NCBI GenBank assembly: GCA_964556115.1
Contig: CAZKVC010000006.1
Span: 1-64,000 of the forward strand
Length of the DNA: 64,000 bases
Source of the DNA: Parvularcula sp964556115
Lineage (GTDB): Bacteria; Pseudomonadota; Alphaproteobacteria; Caulobacterales; Parvularculaceae
Direction of reading: 5' to 3'
Shown: piece after piece, positions 26,046-35,057 of the stretch
Numbering within the stretch: the first letter of the stretch is position 1
How the letters are laid out: every line of letters starts with the position of its first letter
Translations under genes and position numbers: made by a program
The notes under the pieces: generated by a model
Seen by the model: only the letters and a program-made list of their open reading frames with translations
Database searches by the model: none
What the model was told of the DNA's origin: nothing

Positions 26046-26264
26046 TTAGCCGTTGTCTTTCAGACGGAAGGTCACGGCGAAGAGAGTGTCGCCGTCGAAG
26101 AGATCCTTCGGCGAGTCGTGCCCTTCGATCATCTGGAAGCTGCGCGGGGTGATCGAGCCTTCCATGACATAACCTTTTTGCGCCATTTTACCGCGGTGGA
26201 ACTCGAGGGCGGCGGCGCTGAACTCGCGGGCGAGGATGGTGATACGGTCAGGTTGATCGGCCAT
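26046..26264 (-). CDS. short protein of unknown function
   Basis: A 72-residue cytosolic-looking protein (MADQPDRITILAREFSAAAL ... LFAVTFRLKDNG) with no membrane segment or known motif. It has a decent codon pattern and a plausible GAGG-type Shine-Dalgarno (AAGAGGACC). It lies 75 bp upstream of the lipoprotein gene on the same strand. It could be coding by composition, but there is no family support. Confidence 0.55.
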   Translation of the reverse strand: MADQPDRITILAREFSAAALEFHRGKMAQKGYVMEGSITPRSFQMIEGHDSPKDLFDGDTLFAVTFRLKDNG

Positions 26265-26350
26265 GATGGTCCTCTTTCGTCTCAGGTGATTCCAGCTTCC
26301 CGCATCGCAGGTTCCGCAGGCGGCTTCAATACGGGCGAGCTGCGTTCCAT

Positions 26351-26560
26351 ATGGGGCGGATGATGCAGAAAACCTTGATCCTGATCGGCGCGGCCATTCT
26401 TTTCGCCGGACTTGCCTGGCCGTGGCTCTCGCAAATGCCTTTTGGCAGGCTGCCGGGAGACTTCCGTTTCGAGGTTGGCGGTGCGAAAGTCTTCTTTCCG
26501 ATCGCGACCTGCATCGTCGTCAGTGTCGTCCTGACCCTATTGCTGAGGATCGGACGGTAA
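26351..26560 (+). CDS. DUF2905 small membrane protein
   Basis: A 69-residue protein with two transmembrane helices (about 8-27 and 48-66) and the DUF2905 signature GRLPGDFRFEVGGAKVFFP between them. The function is unknown. Alternative ATGs at 26360 and 26363 give nearly the same protein. Its 3' end overlaps the convergent epoxide hydrolase-like gene by 24 bp. Confidence 0.85.
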   Translation: MGRMMQKTLILIGAAILFAGLAWPWLSQMPFGRLPGDFRFEVGGAKVFFPIATCIVVSVVLTLLLRIGR

Positions 26561-27526
26561 GAGAGTCTTGGCGCGCAACCAGCCGAGCAGCGCCTCGGCC
26601 GCAGGGCCCGGCGCCTCCCATGTGACCCAGTGCCCGCTATCGAGCTCTGCCCGGCTGAGGTCGGCGATCCGCTCCTCCATGCCAAGGCTCGCTTCGGGCG
26701 GAAGCATCAGGTCGCGGCTGGCGGTGACCATGAGGGCCGGCATGGTGATCGGCGCATCGAAGCGCTTGCGCTCCTCCCAATGGGTGTCGATGGCCCGGTA
26801 GACCATGGTCGGCGTCCTGTGCCCCGACGCGGCGTAGGCTTCGGCGTAGACCGCGAGCGCCTCGGGCGGCATCACCGCATCCGCGCCGTTTCCGTCCCAT
26901 TCGGCGAACCGGTCGGGCAGGGCCATGACGCCGGGCATCAGTTCGCCCCACCGCTCACGCTCCGGACCTGGCCTGAAGATGAAGGGGAAGAAGCGCTCTT
27001 CCTTTCCGCCAAAAGCTTGGTCGGGCAGCTCTGCGTCCTGGAACTGCATGATGTAGAAGCGCTCCCCAAAGCGCTTTCGCATGATCGAAAGCGGTGGCGC
27101 GGGGGCGATTTCGGGATAGGGGGTGCAGAAGCTCGCAACGCCGAGCCCTCTCTCGGCAAGCCGCTGGGCGAGGGGCCAGATGATCGCGCCGCCCCAGTCA
27201 TGACCGACGAAGACAGCCTTCTCGATCCTCAGGGCATCGAGGAGTCGTCCGAAGTCTCCCGTCAGGGTCTCCATGCGGTAGGCGGCAGGGTCCTCCGGCT
27301 TCGACGAGCCGCCAAACCCCTTGAGGTCCGGCATGATGAGACGGCAGCCCGCCTCGGTCAGCGCAGGCACCAGTGGCGCCCACGAGAAGGCGAGCTCCGG
27401 CCAGCCATGCAGCATCAGGACCGGCAGGCCGTCTTCGGGCCCCGCCTCGTGGACGGAAAAGGTCACATCGCCTGCCTCAACCAGGCGAGGCTTTGGAAAG
27501 CCGAAAGGCAGGCTCACGCGAAGCAT
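26537..27526 (-). CDS. alpha/beta hydrolase, epoxide hydrolase-like
   Basis: A 329-residue alpha/beta-fold enzyme. The oxyanion-hole motif is HGWPE (40-44) and the nucleophile is Asp110 in FVGHDWGGAI; an Asp nucleophile is expected for epoxide hydrolases and haloalkane dehalogenases. The C-terminal His is in DSGHWVTWE. Two lid tyrosines typical of epoxide hydrolases may be in the SVHEAGP-distal cap but were not assigned. It overlaps the upstream esterase-like gene by 13 bp, indicating an operon. Confidence 0.85.
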   Translation of the reverse strand: MLRVSLPFGFPKPRLVEAGDVTFSVHEAGPEDGLPVLMLHGWPELAFSWAPLVPALTEAGCRLIMPDLKGFGGSSKPEDPAAYRMETLTGDFGRLLDALRIEKAVFVGHDWGGAIIWPLAQRLAERGLGVASFCTPYPEIAPAPPLSIMRKRFGERFYIMQFQDAELPDQAFGGKEERFFPFIFRPGPERERWGELMPGVMALPDRFAEWDGNGADAVMPPEALAVYAEAYAASGHRTPTMVYRAIDTHWEERKRFDAPITMPALMVTASRDLMLPPEASLGMEERIADLSRAELDSGHWVTWEAPGPAAEALLGWLRAKTLLPSDPQQ

Positions 27527-28482
27527 TCCAGAAGAAAACGCCCGACCCGCTCATGGTGAGCCTCGGCGATCGGCAGGCCGGGGATCACGTCGAAGGCATG
27601 GATTCCGCCGGGGTAGATCTCGATTTCGGCCTTGTTGCCCGCAGAAAGCCACCGCGGCGCCATGAAGAGCGTATCATCGAGGATCGGATCGAGGGTGCCG
27701 ACGGAGAACAGCGCCGGTCCCAGATCCGCAAGGTCAGCGTAAAGAGGCGAGACCTCCGGGTCCTTCTTGTCCATCCCCGCGAATTGCGAGGGCGGGAAGA
27801 GCTGGTCCGCAAACCAGTTCACGATAGGGGTGTTGATGATGAGGTTGCGGTCACCCCAACGCTTCAGGCTGGGTACGCCCGACAGGTCGTAGACCCCGTA
27901 GACGAGATTGGCTCCTGCAAAGCGGAACCCGTGCTTGTCGCGCATCCGTAGGATCGTGACGGCGGAAAGATGCCCGCCAGCGCTTTCGCCGCCGATGGCG
28001 ATCTTTTGCGTACCGAAGATCGCCTGCGCCTGATCCTTCAGCCAGACGGCGGCCGCTTCGCAGTCATCGGCAGGCGCCGGCCAGGGGTTCTCCGGCGCGA
28101 GGCGGTAGTCGACGCTGACCACGCCGATGCCGAGGCCGTCGGCCATGCCGGCCAGCATCTGGTCCTGGCTGTCCGCCGAACCGATGGTATGCCCGCCGCC
28201 GTGGATATGGAGGTAGACCCCCTTCAGCGCGCCTTCCGGACGGAAGATCCGCAGGGGCACTTCAAGGCCGAGAGCCTCAGCCGTCTCCCAGCTCGCCATC
28301 TCATGGAAAGGCTGGATCGCGAGAACCCCCTGACCTGCGCGTCGAAGCTCACGCACGGTCTGAGGACCGAGATCCATGATCGAAGGCGCCTCCTTGAGTG
28401 CCGCTTCAATGCGGTCGTTCATGGCCTGGGTCTCGGGCGCGATGGAGGAGGGGTCGAAGACGGAAGGATCGATGGTCAGCAT
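27514..28482 (-). CDS. alpha/beta hydrolase, hormone-sensitive lipase family
   Basis: A 322-residue HSL-type esterase. The HGGG motif (YLHIHGGGHTIG) forms the oxyanion hole, the nucleophile Ser is in GGESAGGHL, and the C-terminal has GTLDPILDDT (Asp) and GGIHAFD (His), completing the triad. The substrate is probably a short acyl ester or acylated metabolite. It is the first gene of a two-hydrolase operon divergent from recQ. Confidence 0.87.
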   Translation of the reverse strand: MLTIDPSVFDPSSIAPETQAMNDRIEAALKEAPSIMDLGPQTVRELRRAGQGVLAIQPFHEMASWETAEALGLEVPLRIFRPEGALKGVYLHIHGGGHTIGSADSQDQMLAGMADGLGIGVVSVDYRLAPENPWPAPADDCEAAAVWLKDQAQAIFGTQKIAIGGESAGGHLSAVTILRMRDKHGFRFAGANLVYGVYDLSGVPSLKRWGDRNLIINTPIVNWFADQLFPPSQFAGMDKKDPEVSPLYADLADLGPALFSVGTLDPILDDTLFMAPRWLSAGNKAEIEIYPGGIHAFDVIPGLPIAEAHHERVGRFLLECFA

Positions 28483-28632
28483 GACGGGACCTTAGGCGAA
28501 GCCGTCCCTTGCGTCAGTCCCTTCCTGCTGTTCGCTGACCAGACGCAGGAAGGCAGAGGCGAAGCGCTTCTTCCCTGAACCTTTCCCATCTGAATCTTGT
28601 GTCCGGCACACAAACGGGGGCAGGGAGGGGCG

Positions 28633-30450
28633 ATGCAGGTAGCCCTTCTTCAGGACAGGACCGAGGACCCCACCGAGACCCTGCGAGAGGTCTTCGGCTT
28701 CGAGGGCTTTCGCGAGGGGCAACGCGAGGTGGTGGACGCCATCCTGGCCGATGAGAACGTCCTGGCGGTGATGCCAACCGGGGCGGGCAAGTCGCTCTGC
28801 TTCCAGGTTCCCGCCCTGATGCGGCCGGGCTTCGCCGTGGTGGTCAGCCCGCTGATCGCGCTGATGCAGAACCAGGTCGCTCTTCTTCAGTCCTTTGGCG
28901 CGCCGGCGGGGATGATCCATTCCGGCCGCGACCGCGCGGAGAACGTCGCCGACTGGAAGGGCGCGGTCGAGGGGCGGATCAAGCTCCTCTACATGTCGCC
29001 CGAACGCCTCGCCACCGAGCGCATGCAGGCGGCCCTGAAACGCGCCGAGGTCAGCTGCTTCGTCATCGACGAGGCGCACTGCATCAGCCAGTGGGGCCAT
29101 GATTTCCGCCCCGAATACCTCGCCCTCGAGAACCTCCAGCACCTGCGCCCCGGCACCCCCGTCGCGGCCTTCACCGCAACGGCTGACGAAGACACGCGCG
29201 AGGACATGACGCGGCGCCTTTTCGGCGGCGATGTCAGGACCTTCGTTTCAGGCTTCGACCGTCCGAACCTCACCCTTGCGGTGGAGGACAAGTCCGGCGC
29301 CGACAAACGCATCCTCGAACTCCTGCACGAACGGCGCGGCAAGCAGGGGATCGTCTATTGCGGCAGCCGCAAGAACACTGAAGCCTTGGCCGAGAAGCTG
29401 CGTGAAGCTGGCCACAACGCCGTCGCCTATCATGCTGGGCTGCCCGACGACGAACGCGCCTCGAGGCTCGACCGTTTCCTGTCGGAGCCGGATCTCGTGG
29501 TCACCGCGACCATCGCCTTCGGAATGGGCATCGACAAGCCCGACATTCGCTTCGTGATCCACCGCGACATGCCTTCCTCGCCGGAGGCCTACTACCAGGA
29601 GATCGGCAGGGCCGGACGTGATGGCCGGCCTGCGGAGGCGATCCTCCTCTACGCCGCATCGGACCTGATGTTCCGGCGGCGCATGATCGACGATGGCGGC
29701 GCCCCTGAAGAGGTAAAGCGTCACGAGCGGCGGAAGCTCGATATCCTGGCTGCCTTCTGTGAGGCCTCGGCGTGCCGCCGCAATCTCCTCCTCGGGCATT
29801 TCGGCGAGATGCGGACGGAGCCTTGCGGGCATTGCGATGTCTGCATTGATCCGCCGAAGACCGAAGACGCAACGAAGGATGCCCGCCTCTTCCTGACCGC
29901 GGCCCTCGAGACAGGTGAGATCTATGGCCAGGCCCACCTCATCGACGTTCTACGGGGCGCCGAAACCGAGAAGGTCCTGAAGGCGAAGCATGACGACCTC
30001 TCGGTCTTCGCGGTGGGCTCGAGCCGTCCGGCCAAGAGCTGGCGCAGCCTTGTCGGCCAGCTCTTCGCGCAAGGGCATATCGAGATGAAGGGCGAATACC
30101 GCTCGATTGCCGTCACCCCTTCAGGCCGCGGTTTCCTTCAGGCAAAGGACGGCCGCATCGCGCTCAAGACCTCGGCTGGGGCCGAGCGCACCCGCGCGCT
30201 CAAAAGCAGGCAGATCGAGGTCCCGGCGGATTTCGACGAAGAGCTTCTCGGCAGGCTCAAGGCAAGAAGGCTGGAACTTGCCAAGGCAAAAGGCGCGCCT
30301 GCCTACACGATCTTTTCCGACCGGACCCTGATCGACATGGCGGTCCGACACCCGACGAACCAGGCGGAGCTTCTCGCGGTCTACGGAGTCGGACTGCGCA
30401 AGGCGGAGGTTTACGGGGCCGCGTTTCTGAGTGTGGTCAACGGCGCCTGA
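28633..30450 (+). CDS. recQ: ATP-dependent DNA helicase RecQ
   Basis: A 605-residue 3'-5' helicase from the ATG at 28633 after GGGAGGGGCG. Motif I is MPTGAGKSLCFQ, the DEAH box is VIDEAHCISQWGHDFRPEY, and motif VI is QEIGRAGRDGRPAE. A four-Cys zinc-binding RQC segment follows (CEASACRRN, CGHCDVC), and the HRDC domain is at the C-terminus (LGRLKARRLELAKAKGAPAY). It is full-length. It converges with and overlaps the next gene by 14 bp. Confidence 0.96.
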   Translation: MQVALLQDRTEDPTETLREVFGFEGFREGQREVVDAILADENVLAVMPTGAGKSLCFQVPALMRPGFAVVVSPLIALMQNQVALLQSFGAPAGMIHSGRDRAENVADWKGAVEGRIKLLYMSPERLATERMQAALKRAEVSCFVIDEAHCISQWGHDFRPEYLALENLQHLRPGTPVAAFTATADEDTREDMTRRLFGGDVRTFVSGFDRPNLTLAVEDKSGADKRILELLHERRGKQGIVYCGSRKNTEALAEKLREAGHNAVAYHAGLPDDERASRLDRFLSEPDLVVTATIAFGMGIDKPDIRFVIHRDMPSSPEAYYQEIGRAGRDGRPAEAILLYAASDLMFRRRMIDDGGAPEEVKRHERRKLDILAAFCEASACRRNLLLGHFGEMRTEPCGHCDVCIDPPKTEDATKDARLFLTAALETGEIYGQAHLIDVLRGAETEKVLKAKHDDLSVFAVGSSRPAKSWRSLVGQLFAQGHIEMKGEYRSIAVTPSGRGFLQAKDGRIALKTSAGAERTRALKSRQIEVPADFDEELLGRLKARRLELAKAKGAPAYTIFSDRTLIDMAVRHPTNQAELLAVYGVGLRKAEVYGAAFLSVVNGA

Positions 30451-30715
30451 GAAGCGTCCTGAGAAGCCAGATCGGCACGACGATGATGGCTCCGGTCAGG
30501 ATCAGGGTCCCGATCAGCGCGACGCCTTGAACCCCGGTTCCCAGAAAGCCGGTGACGCCGTCTTCGAGCCATTGCCACAAGGTCAGCCACATCTCGATCG
30601 GGTTCAGCCCAAAGACGGCCAGAAGCGCGCCGACGATCAGGCTGGCGATGACCAGCCTGAGAACGGTGGAAGCTACGGCGCGGCCTTTGGGGAGGCGGGA
30701 AGAGAAGTCGCTCAT
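30437..30715 (-). CDS. small membrane protein, DUF6460-like
   Basis: A 92-residue protein with two or three hydrophobic helices (about 16-38, 41-58 and 63-85) and an Arg-rich end (LLRTLLRRR). The GALLAVFGLNP...WLE pattern resembles short DUF6460 proteins of alphaproteobacteria. I hold that assignment loosely; function unknown. It has a GAGG Shine-Dalgarno. Its 3' end overlaps recQ and it ends 37 bp downstream of the aroC start region orientation-wise, on the same strand as aroC. Confidence 0.7.
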   Translation of the reverse strand: MSDFSSRLPKGRAVASTVLRLVIASLIVGALLAVFGLNPIEMWLTLWQWLEDGVTGFLGTGVQGVALIGTLILTGAIIVVPIWLLRTLLRRR

Positions 30716-30752
30716 GACCTCAAGATAGGGAGCTTCGCTGGGTAGGGGTAGG

Positions 30753-31850
30753 TCAGAATTCTCCCACCTGGCCGCGGTGGCGCAGGGCGTGATCGGCGAG
30801 CACGAGCGCCATCATGGCCTCGACCACCGGCACGGCCCTGATCGCGACGCAGGGGTCGTGCCGGCCCTTGGTGACGATATCGGTGTCCTCGCCGCTCGCC
30901 GTCACTGACTTTCTGGGCGTGAGAATGGAGGAAGTCGGCTTGATGGCCACTCGGGCAATGATGGGCTGGCCGGTCGAGATGCCTCCAAGAACCCCGCCCG
31001 CATGGTTGGAGGAGAAGACGATCTCGCCGTCTTCCATGCGCATCTCGTCGGCGTTTTCCGCCCCGCTGAAGCGCGCAGCCTCCATCCCGGCGCCGATCTC
31101 GACCGCCTTCGCCGCGTTGATCGACATCAGCGCGGAAGCGATGTCCTGGTCGAGCTTGCCATAGACCGGCGCGCCGAGGCCCGGCGGCAAACCGCTCGCT
31201 TCGACTGCGACCAACCCGCCAAGGCTGTCCCCGTTCTTGCGGGCGGCATCAAGGACCGTCTCCCAGGCTTTGGCGGTCTCGGCATCGGGGCAGAAGAGGG
31301 GGTTCGTATCCACCTCGTCCCAGTCCCGCCGTTCGGTGCCGTTCGGTCCCATACCGATCAGGCCAGCCCGAATGCTGACTTGACCGAACAGTTGGTCAAG
31401 CACCATGGCCGCTACGGCGCCGGCAGCGACCCGGGAGGCGGTCTCACGGGCGGAAGAACGTCCCCCTCCCCGAGGGTCCCTCACCTTGTATTTCCTGGCA
31501 TAAGTCAGATCGGCATGACCCGGACGGAAGACATTGGCGATGTCGGAATAGTCCTTCGAACGCTGGTCCTTGTTGCGGATGAGCAGGGAGATGGGGGTCC
31601 CTGTCGTCACCAGACCGGCCGTTCGGTCGTCTTGATAGGTCCCGCTCAGGACCTCGACCCTGTCGTCCTCCCGTCGCTGGGTGACGAAGCGCGACTGGCC
31701 CGGCCGCCGCCTGTCGAGAGCGGCCTGGATGCGGGCGACATCGAAGGGGATGTTCGGCGGGCAACCGTCAATGACGCAGCCGATCGCGGGCCCGTGGCTT
31801 TCGCCCCAGGTGGTGACACGGAAAAGATGGCCGAAGCTGTTATGCGACAT
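30753..31850 (-). CDS. aroC: chorismate synthase
   Basis: A 365-residue enzyme converting EPSP to chorismate, the last shared step of aromatic amino acid synthesis. Signatures: SFGHLFRVTTWGESHGPAIG at the N-terminus, GRSSARETASRVAAGA, and the FMN-site region GGISTGQPIIARVAIKPTSS. The ATG at 31850 is the conserved start; an in-frame start at 31880 would add ten residues. It is divergent from pdxH with 70 bp between. Confidence 0.97.
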   Translation of the reverse strand: MSHNSFGHLFRVTTWGESHGPAIGCVIDGCPPNIPFDVARIQAALDRRRPGQSRFVTQRREDDRVEVLSGTYQDDRTAGLVTTGTPISLLIRNKDQRSKDYSDIANVFRPGHADLTYARKYKVRDPRGGGRSSARETASRVAAGAVAAMVLDQLFGQVSIRAGLIGMGPNGTERRDWDEVDTNPLFCPDAETAKAWETVLDAARKNGDSLGGLVAVEASGLPPGLGAPVYGKLDQDIASALMSINAAKAVEIGAGMEAARFSGAENADEMRMEDGEIVFSSNHAGGVLGGISTGQPIIARVAIKPTSSILTPRKSVTASGEDTDIVTKGRHDPCVAIRAVPVVEAMMALVLADHALRHRGQVGEF

Positions 31851-31920
31851 GGTGCTCGTTCTAGGCGGAGTTTGCGCCAAGACGGTAGCGGTGATTGCGC
31901 GGGGAGCCTATGGGCCCGGC

Positions 31921-32616
31921 ATGACCAAGGATGACGACCAGGACCTGATCCCGCCGACCCCGACGGCGGACGATTACGCAGAGGAAGAGAAGGCGCAGGA
32001 AGCCTTCGGTGTCGAAGACGATCAGGGCGACGTCTTCGGTGAGGAAAGCGATCCGGTCGCGCTTTTCAGGGAATGGCTCGCGCTCGCCAGGGAGCATGAG
32101 ATCAACGACCCCAACGCCATGGCACTGGCGAGCGTCGATGACGCCGGCCTGCCCGATGTGCGCATGGTGCTGCTGAAAGATATCGACCACGGCTTCACAT
32201 TCTACACGAACATGGAAAGCGCCAAGGGGCTGCAGCTCACCGCGCACCGCAAGGCGGCGCTATGCTTCCACTGGAAATCGATCAGGCGCCAGGTCCGCAT
32301 TCGCGGGGCCGTCGAAATCCTTTCGGACGAGGATTCGGACGCCTATTTCTCGCGCCGCGACAGGGGTTCGCGGATCGGTGCGTGGGCCAGCCAGCAGTCG
32401 CGCCCCATGGCCGAGCCGGATATTCTCGAGAAGCGCATCGCCGATTACGAAGCCGTCTTCGAAGGTCAGGACGTCAAGCGCCCTTCATGGTGGCGCGGCT
32501 TCAGGGTTCTGCCGGAAAGCATGGAGTTCTGGGTCAACCGTCCCTTCCGCCTCCATGACCGGAAGCGGTTCAACCGGAACGGCGAGGATTGGCTGACGGA
32601 AAACCTCTATCCCTGA
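31921..32616 (+). CDS. pdxH: pyridoxamine 5'-phosphate oxidase
   Basis: A 231-residue FMN enzyme oxidising PNP or PMP to pyridoxal 5'-phosphate. From the ATG at 31921 an unusually acidic N-terminal ~50 residues (DDDQDLIPP..., EEEKAQEAF) precede the core. Core signatures: RMVLLKDIDHGFTFYTN, FHWKSIRRQVRIRG and the C-terminal WGGFRVLP-like WWRGFRVLPESMEFW. It is followed by rpsB. Confidence 0.94.
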   Translation: MTKDDDQDLIPPTPTADDYAEEEKAQEAFGVEDDQGDVFGEESDPVALFREWLALAREHEINDPNAMALASVDDAGLPDVRMVLLKDIDHGFTFYTNMESAKGLQLTAHRKAALCFHWKSIRRQVRIRGAVEILSDEDSDAYFSRRDRGSRIGAWASQQSRPMAEPDILEKRIADYEAVFEGQDVKRPSWWRGFRVLPESMEFWVNRPFRLHDRKRFNRNGEDWLTENLYP

Positions 32617-32682
32617 CGCTTCGCGCTTGCCAAAGCGCAGGGCTGGCGCTACTGCGCGCGCTTCAATCCACAGGGTGAAGGA

Positions 32683-32728
32683 CCTTCGGTGGCTTCGGCT
32701 TCCCCTTCGCCCGAGGCTCAACCGAAGG
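32683..32728 (+). promoter_or_regulatory. rpsB leader hairpin covering the Shine-Dalgarno
   Basis: CCTTCGGT (32683-32690) pairs perfectly with ACCGAAGG (32721-32728), and inside it GCTTCGG (32692-32698) pairs with CCGAGGC (32711-32717, one wobble). The outer 3' arm contains most of the rpsB Shine-Dalgarno (GAAGGAG, 32724-32730), five bases before the GTG start. This layout fits translational autoregulation by ribosomal protein S2, as known in other bacteria, though the particular fold is inference. Confidence 0.5.
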
Positions 32729-32735
32729 AGACATC

Positions 32736-33635
32736 GTGAGCGTTCCTGAATTTTCCATGCGTCAGCTCCTGGAAGCTGGCGTGCACTTTGGCCACCAGAC
32801 CCACCGCTGGAACCCCAAGATGCGCCAGTTCATCTTTGGCGATCGGGGCGGCGTGCATATCATCGACCTCAGCCAGACCGTGCCCCTGCTGCACCAGGCG
32901 CTGACCAAGGTCCGCGACGTCGTTGCAGGGGGCGGCCGTGTCCTCTTCGTCGGCACCAAGCGCCAGGCCCAGCAGCCGGTCGCCGAAGCAGCTGAGCGCT
33001 GCGCGCAATACTACATGAATCACCGCTGGCTCGGCGGCACGCTGACCAACTGGGAAACCGTCTCGAACTCGATCAAGCGTCTCGGCGAGATCGAAGAGAC
33101 GCTTTCGGGTGACGGTGGTCACTTCACCAAGAAAGAGCAGCTGATGATGACCCGCGAAGCGGAGAAGCTTTCGCTCTCCCTCGGCGGTATTCGCGACATG
33201 GGCGGCCTTCCGGACCTCATGTTCGTCATCGACGTCAACAAGGAATCGATCGCCATCAAGGAAGCCCAGAAGCTGGGCATCCCGGTGGTCGCGGTTGTCG
33301 ACACCAATTGTTCGCCGGACGGAATCCAGCACATCGTTCCGGGCAATGACGACGCCAGCCGCGCGATCAGCCTCTACTGCAACCTCGTCGCCGACGCCGT
33401 CATCGACGGCCTTGGTGAAGCGGCGGCGGAGATGGGCGAAGATCTCGGCGAGCTCGCCGACTTCGAAGGCGAGCCGGGTCTCAACCCTGCGCCCGACATG
33501 CCCGGTGCCGAAACGGTGGCCGATGCCGCCGAAGCGCCGGACATGCCGAGCAAGGCCGGTCAGGCAGAGACCAACGCGCACGACGAAGAAGTCATCGCGA
33601 AGAACATGGACGAGAAAGCGAAAGACAGCGTCTGA
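32736..33635 (+). CDS. rpsB: 30S ribosomal protein S2
   Basis: A 299-residue S2 with the core starting MRQLLEAGVHFGHQTHRWNPKM and including NHRWLGGTLTNWETV and DVNKESIAIKEAQKLGIPVV. The last ~55 residues are an acidic, Pro/Ala-rich tail typical of alphaproteobacterial S2. The start is GTG with GAAGGAG five bases upstream. The partner tsf is unusually not adjacent: a leftward glycosyltransferase separates them, and rpsB has its own terminator. Confidence 0.96.
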   Translation: MSVPEFSMRQLLEAGVHFGHQTHRWNPKMRQFIFGDRGGVHIIDLSQTVPLLHQALTKVRDVVAGGGRVLFVGTKRQAQQPVAEAAERCAQYYMNHRWLGGTLTNWETVSNSIKRLGEIEETLSGDGGHFTKKEQLMMTREAEKLSLSLGGIRDMGGLPDLMFVIDVNKESIAIKEAQKLGIPVVAVVDTNCSPDGIQHIVPGNDDASRAISLYCNLVADAVIDGLGEAAAEMGEDLGELADFEGEPGLNPAPDMPGAETVADAAEAPDMPSKAGQAETNAHDEEVIAKNMDEKAKDSV

Positions 33636-33666
33636 TCCGCTTCTTAAATCACCGATATGCGAAGGA

Positions 33667-33690
33667 GGGGACCCCAGCGGTCCCCTTTTT
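33667..33690 (+). terminator. intrinsic terminator after rpsB
   Basis: GGGGACC/GGTCCCC stem with a 5-nt loop and a TTTTT tail, 31 bp after the rpsB stop. The leftward glycosyltransferase gene ends at the same spot. Confidence 0.85.
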
Positions 33691-34979
33691 CATGCGCTTT
33701 CCAGCATGAGTTCGAAGAGCTGGGTTCCCCAGGACAGGGTCCGGTTGTGATAGGCCTCGCGCCCCTCACTGGCAGCTTTCCTGAGGCCATCGCGGACTTC
33801 CTCGTCAAACAGTGCCGTCTCCAGGGCTTCTGCCAGGGACTGAGGATTGCACGGCTGGTGGAAGAGGGTCAGGACCTTCGCATCGGTATCGCAGACGCTG
33901 CTCGCCACCACGGGCCTGCCGTGCATGTGAGCCTCGAGGATCGTTCGCGGCTGGCCTTCGAGGTGGCCCGGCCGGGTGGGGCAGGCCAGAAGGCTCGCGC
34001 TATCGAGCTCCTTCTGAACCTCGTCCCACGGAACACGGCCCGGAAGGCGCACCCTATCGCCGAGCCCCTCCGCCTCGACCGCGGCGCGCACCCTGTCGGC
34101 GGCGTCGCCATGCCCCAGGATCGTCAGCTCCAGCTTCGGGTGCCGTTCGGCCAGGATGCGCCACGCCGCGAAAAGGTCGTCGACGCCCTTCGCTTCGACC
34201 GCCCGGCCAACGAAGAGGATCTTCGGAACCTCAGGGAAGGGGGCGATGGTTTTTGGCGTATCCTCGAGGGACTGAAGGAGGCTCTGGCGGCACGGCATGT
34301 TCGGTCCAGCGAGAATCCGCGTTTGGCGAAGCCCTTCGGGGGAAACCGCCAGCACGGCGTCGAGGCTGGTGCGCAAGGCCAGAAGCACATCGGCGCTGGT
34401 GACCATGCCGAGCGGATTGGGCAGGCTCTGGTCGGCGCGCCAGTAATTGTTGTGGAGTGCCAGGATTCTCTTTCCCGGCAGGACGCCGATGCTGAAAAAG
34501 TCGATATTCTCGGCAATGATCGTCGCGTGGGGTTTGAACGCCGCCACTTCCTTCAGCAGGCGGCGGCTGCGGCGCATCAACTCAGGAATGCGCTGCGGCA
34601 TGGACGAGGGGAGTCCGCCGAGCTTCGTCGGGATGAAACGGACGCGTTCCGCCTCCCCGTCGCCCAGGTCCATCAACGGCTCATCGGTTGCGACAAGCGC
34701 TTCAGCATCCAGCGCTTCGGCAAGGTCGTAGAACTGCGTCGGGTAGTCGAGCGAAGGGAAGTTCGGATTGAAGCAGTGCTTTTTCCACGACCGGTACGCG
34801 GCCGTTCCGCCAAAAGGGCCGGGCAGGTAGGCCAGGCGCAGCCGCTCACCCGAAGCGAGACCGAGCTTTCGCTTGAGGTCCTCGATGCGGGCCGGGGCAA
34901 GCCGCACGCTGCCGAGCCGTCCCGTGCGAACGAGCGGCAGGGCCGTGCCTTTCGTGTCCGTAGCCTGTCCGAAATCCAT
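33690..34979 (-). CDS. glycosyltransferase family 4
   Basis: A 429-residue GT-B protein from the ATG at 34979, which has AAGAGGCGGG upstream. The N-terminal domain starts near LRLAYLPGPFGGTAAYR; the C-terminal domain has FVGRAVEAKGVDDLF and the donor-binding GLGDRVRLPGRVPWDEV, with LEAHMHGRPVVASSV as the EX7E-like region. Acceptor and sugar are unknown. It lies against the strand between rpsB and tsf, which are adjacent in most bacteria, so it is probably a later insertion or the mark of a local inversion. Confidence 0.85.
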   Translation of the reverse strand: MDFGQATDTKGTALPLVRTGRLGSVRLAPARIEDLKRKLGLASGERLRLAYLPGPFGGTAAYRSWKKHCFNPNFPSLDYPTQFYDLAEALDAEALVATDEPLMDLGDGEAERVRFIPTKLGGLPSSMPQRIPELMRRSRRLLKEVAAFKPHATIIAENIDFFSIGVLPGKRILALHNNYWRADQSLPNPLGMVTSADVLLALRTSLDAVLAVSPEGLRQTRILAGPNMPCRQSLLQSLEDTPKTIAPFPEVPKILFVGRAVEAKGVDDLFAAWRILAERHPKLELTILGHGDAADRVRAAVEAEGLGDRVRLPGRVPWDEVQKELDSASLLACPTRPGHLEGQPRTILEAHMHGRPVVASSVCDTDAKVLTLFHQPCNPQSLAEALETALFDEEVRDGLRKAASEGREAYHNRTLSWGTQLFELMLESA

Positions 34980-35057
34980 GCCCGCCTCTTTGCAGTTTCG
35001 ATGCTGGGGAGAGGACACTTCTGACGCAAGAACCTTTCGCTTCGTCGATGCGATAAC

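Noticed and set aside
24618..26363. A 581-codon rightward frame over the serine hydrolase and lipoprotein genes
   Set aside because: It crosses three recognisable leftward genes and their gaps, and carries no motif.
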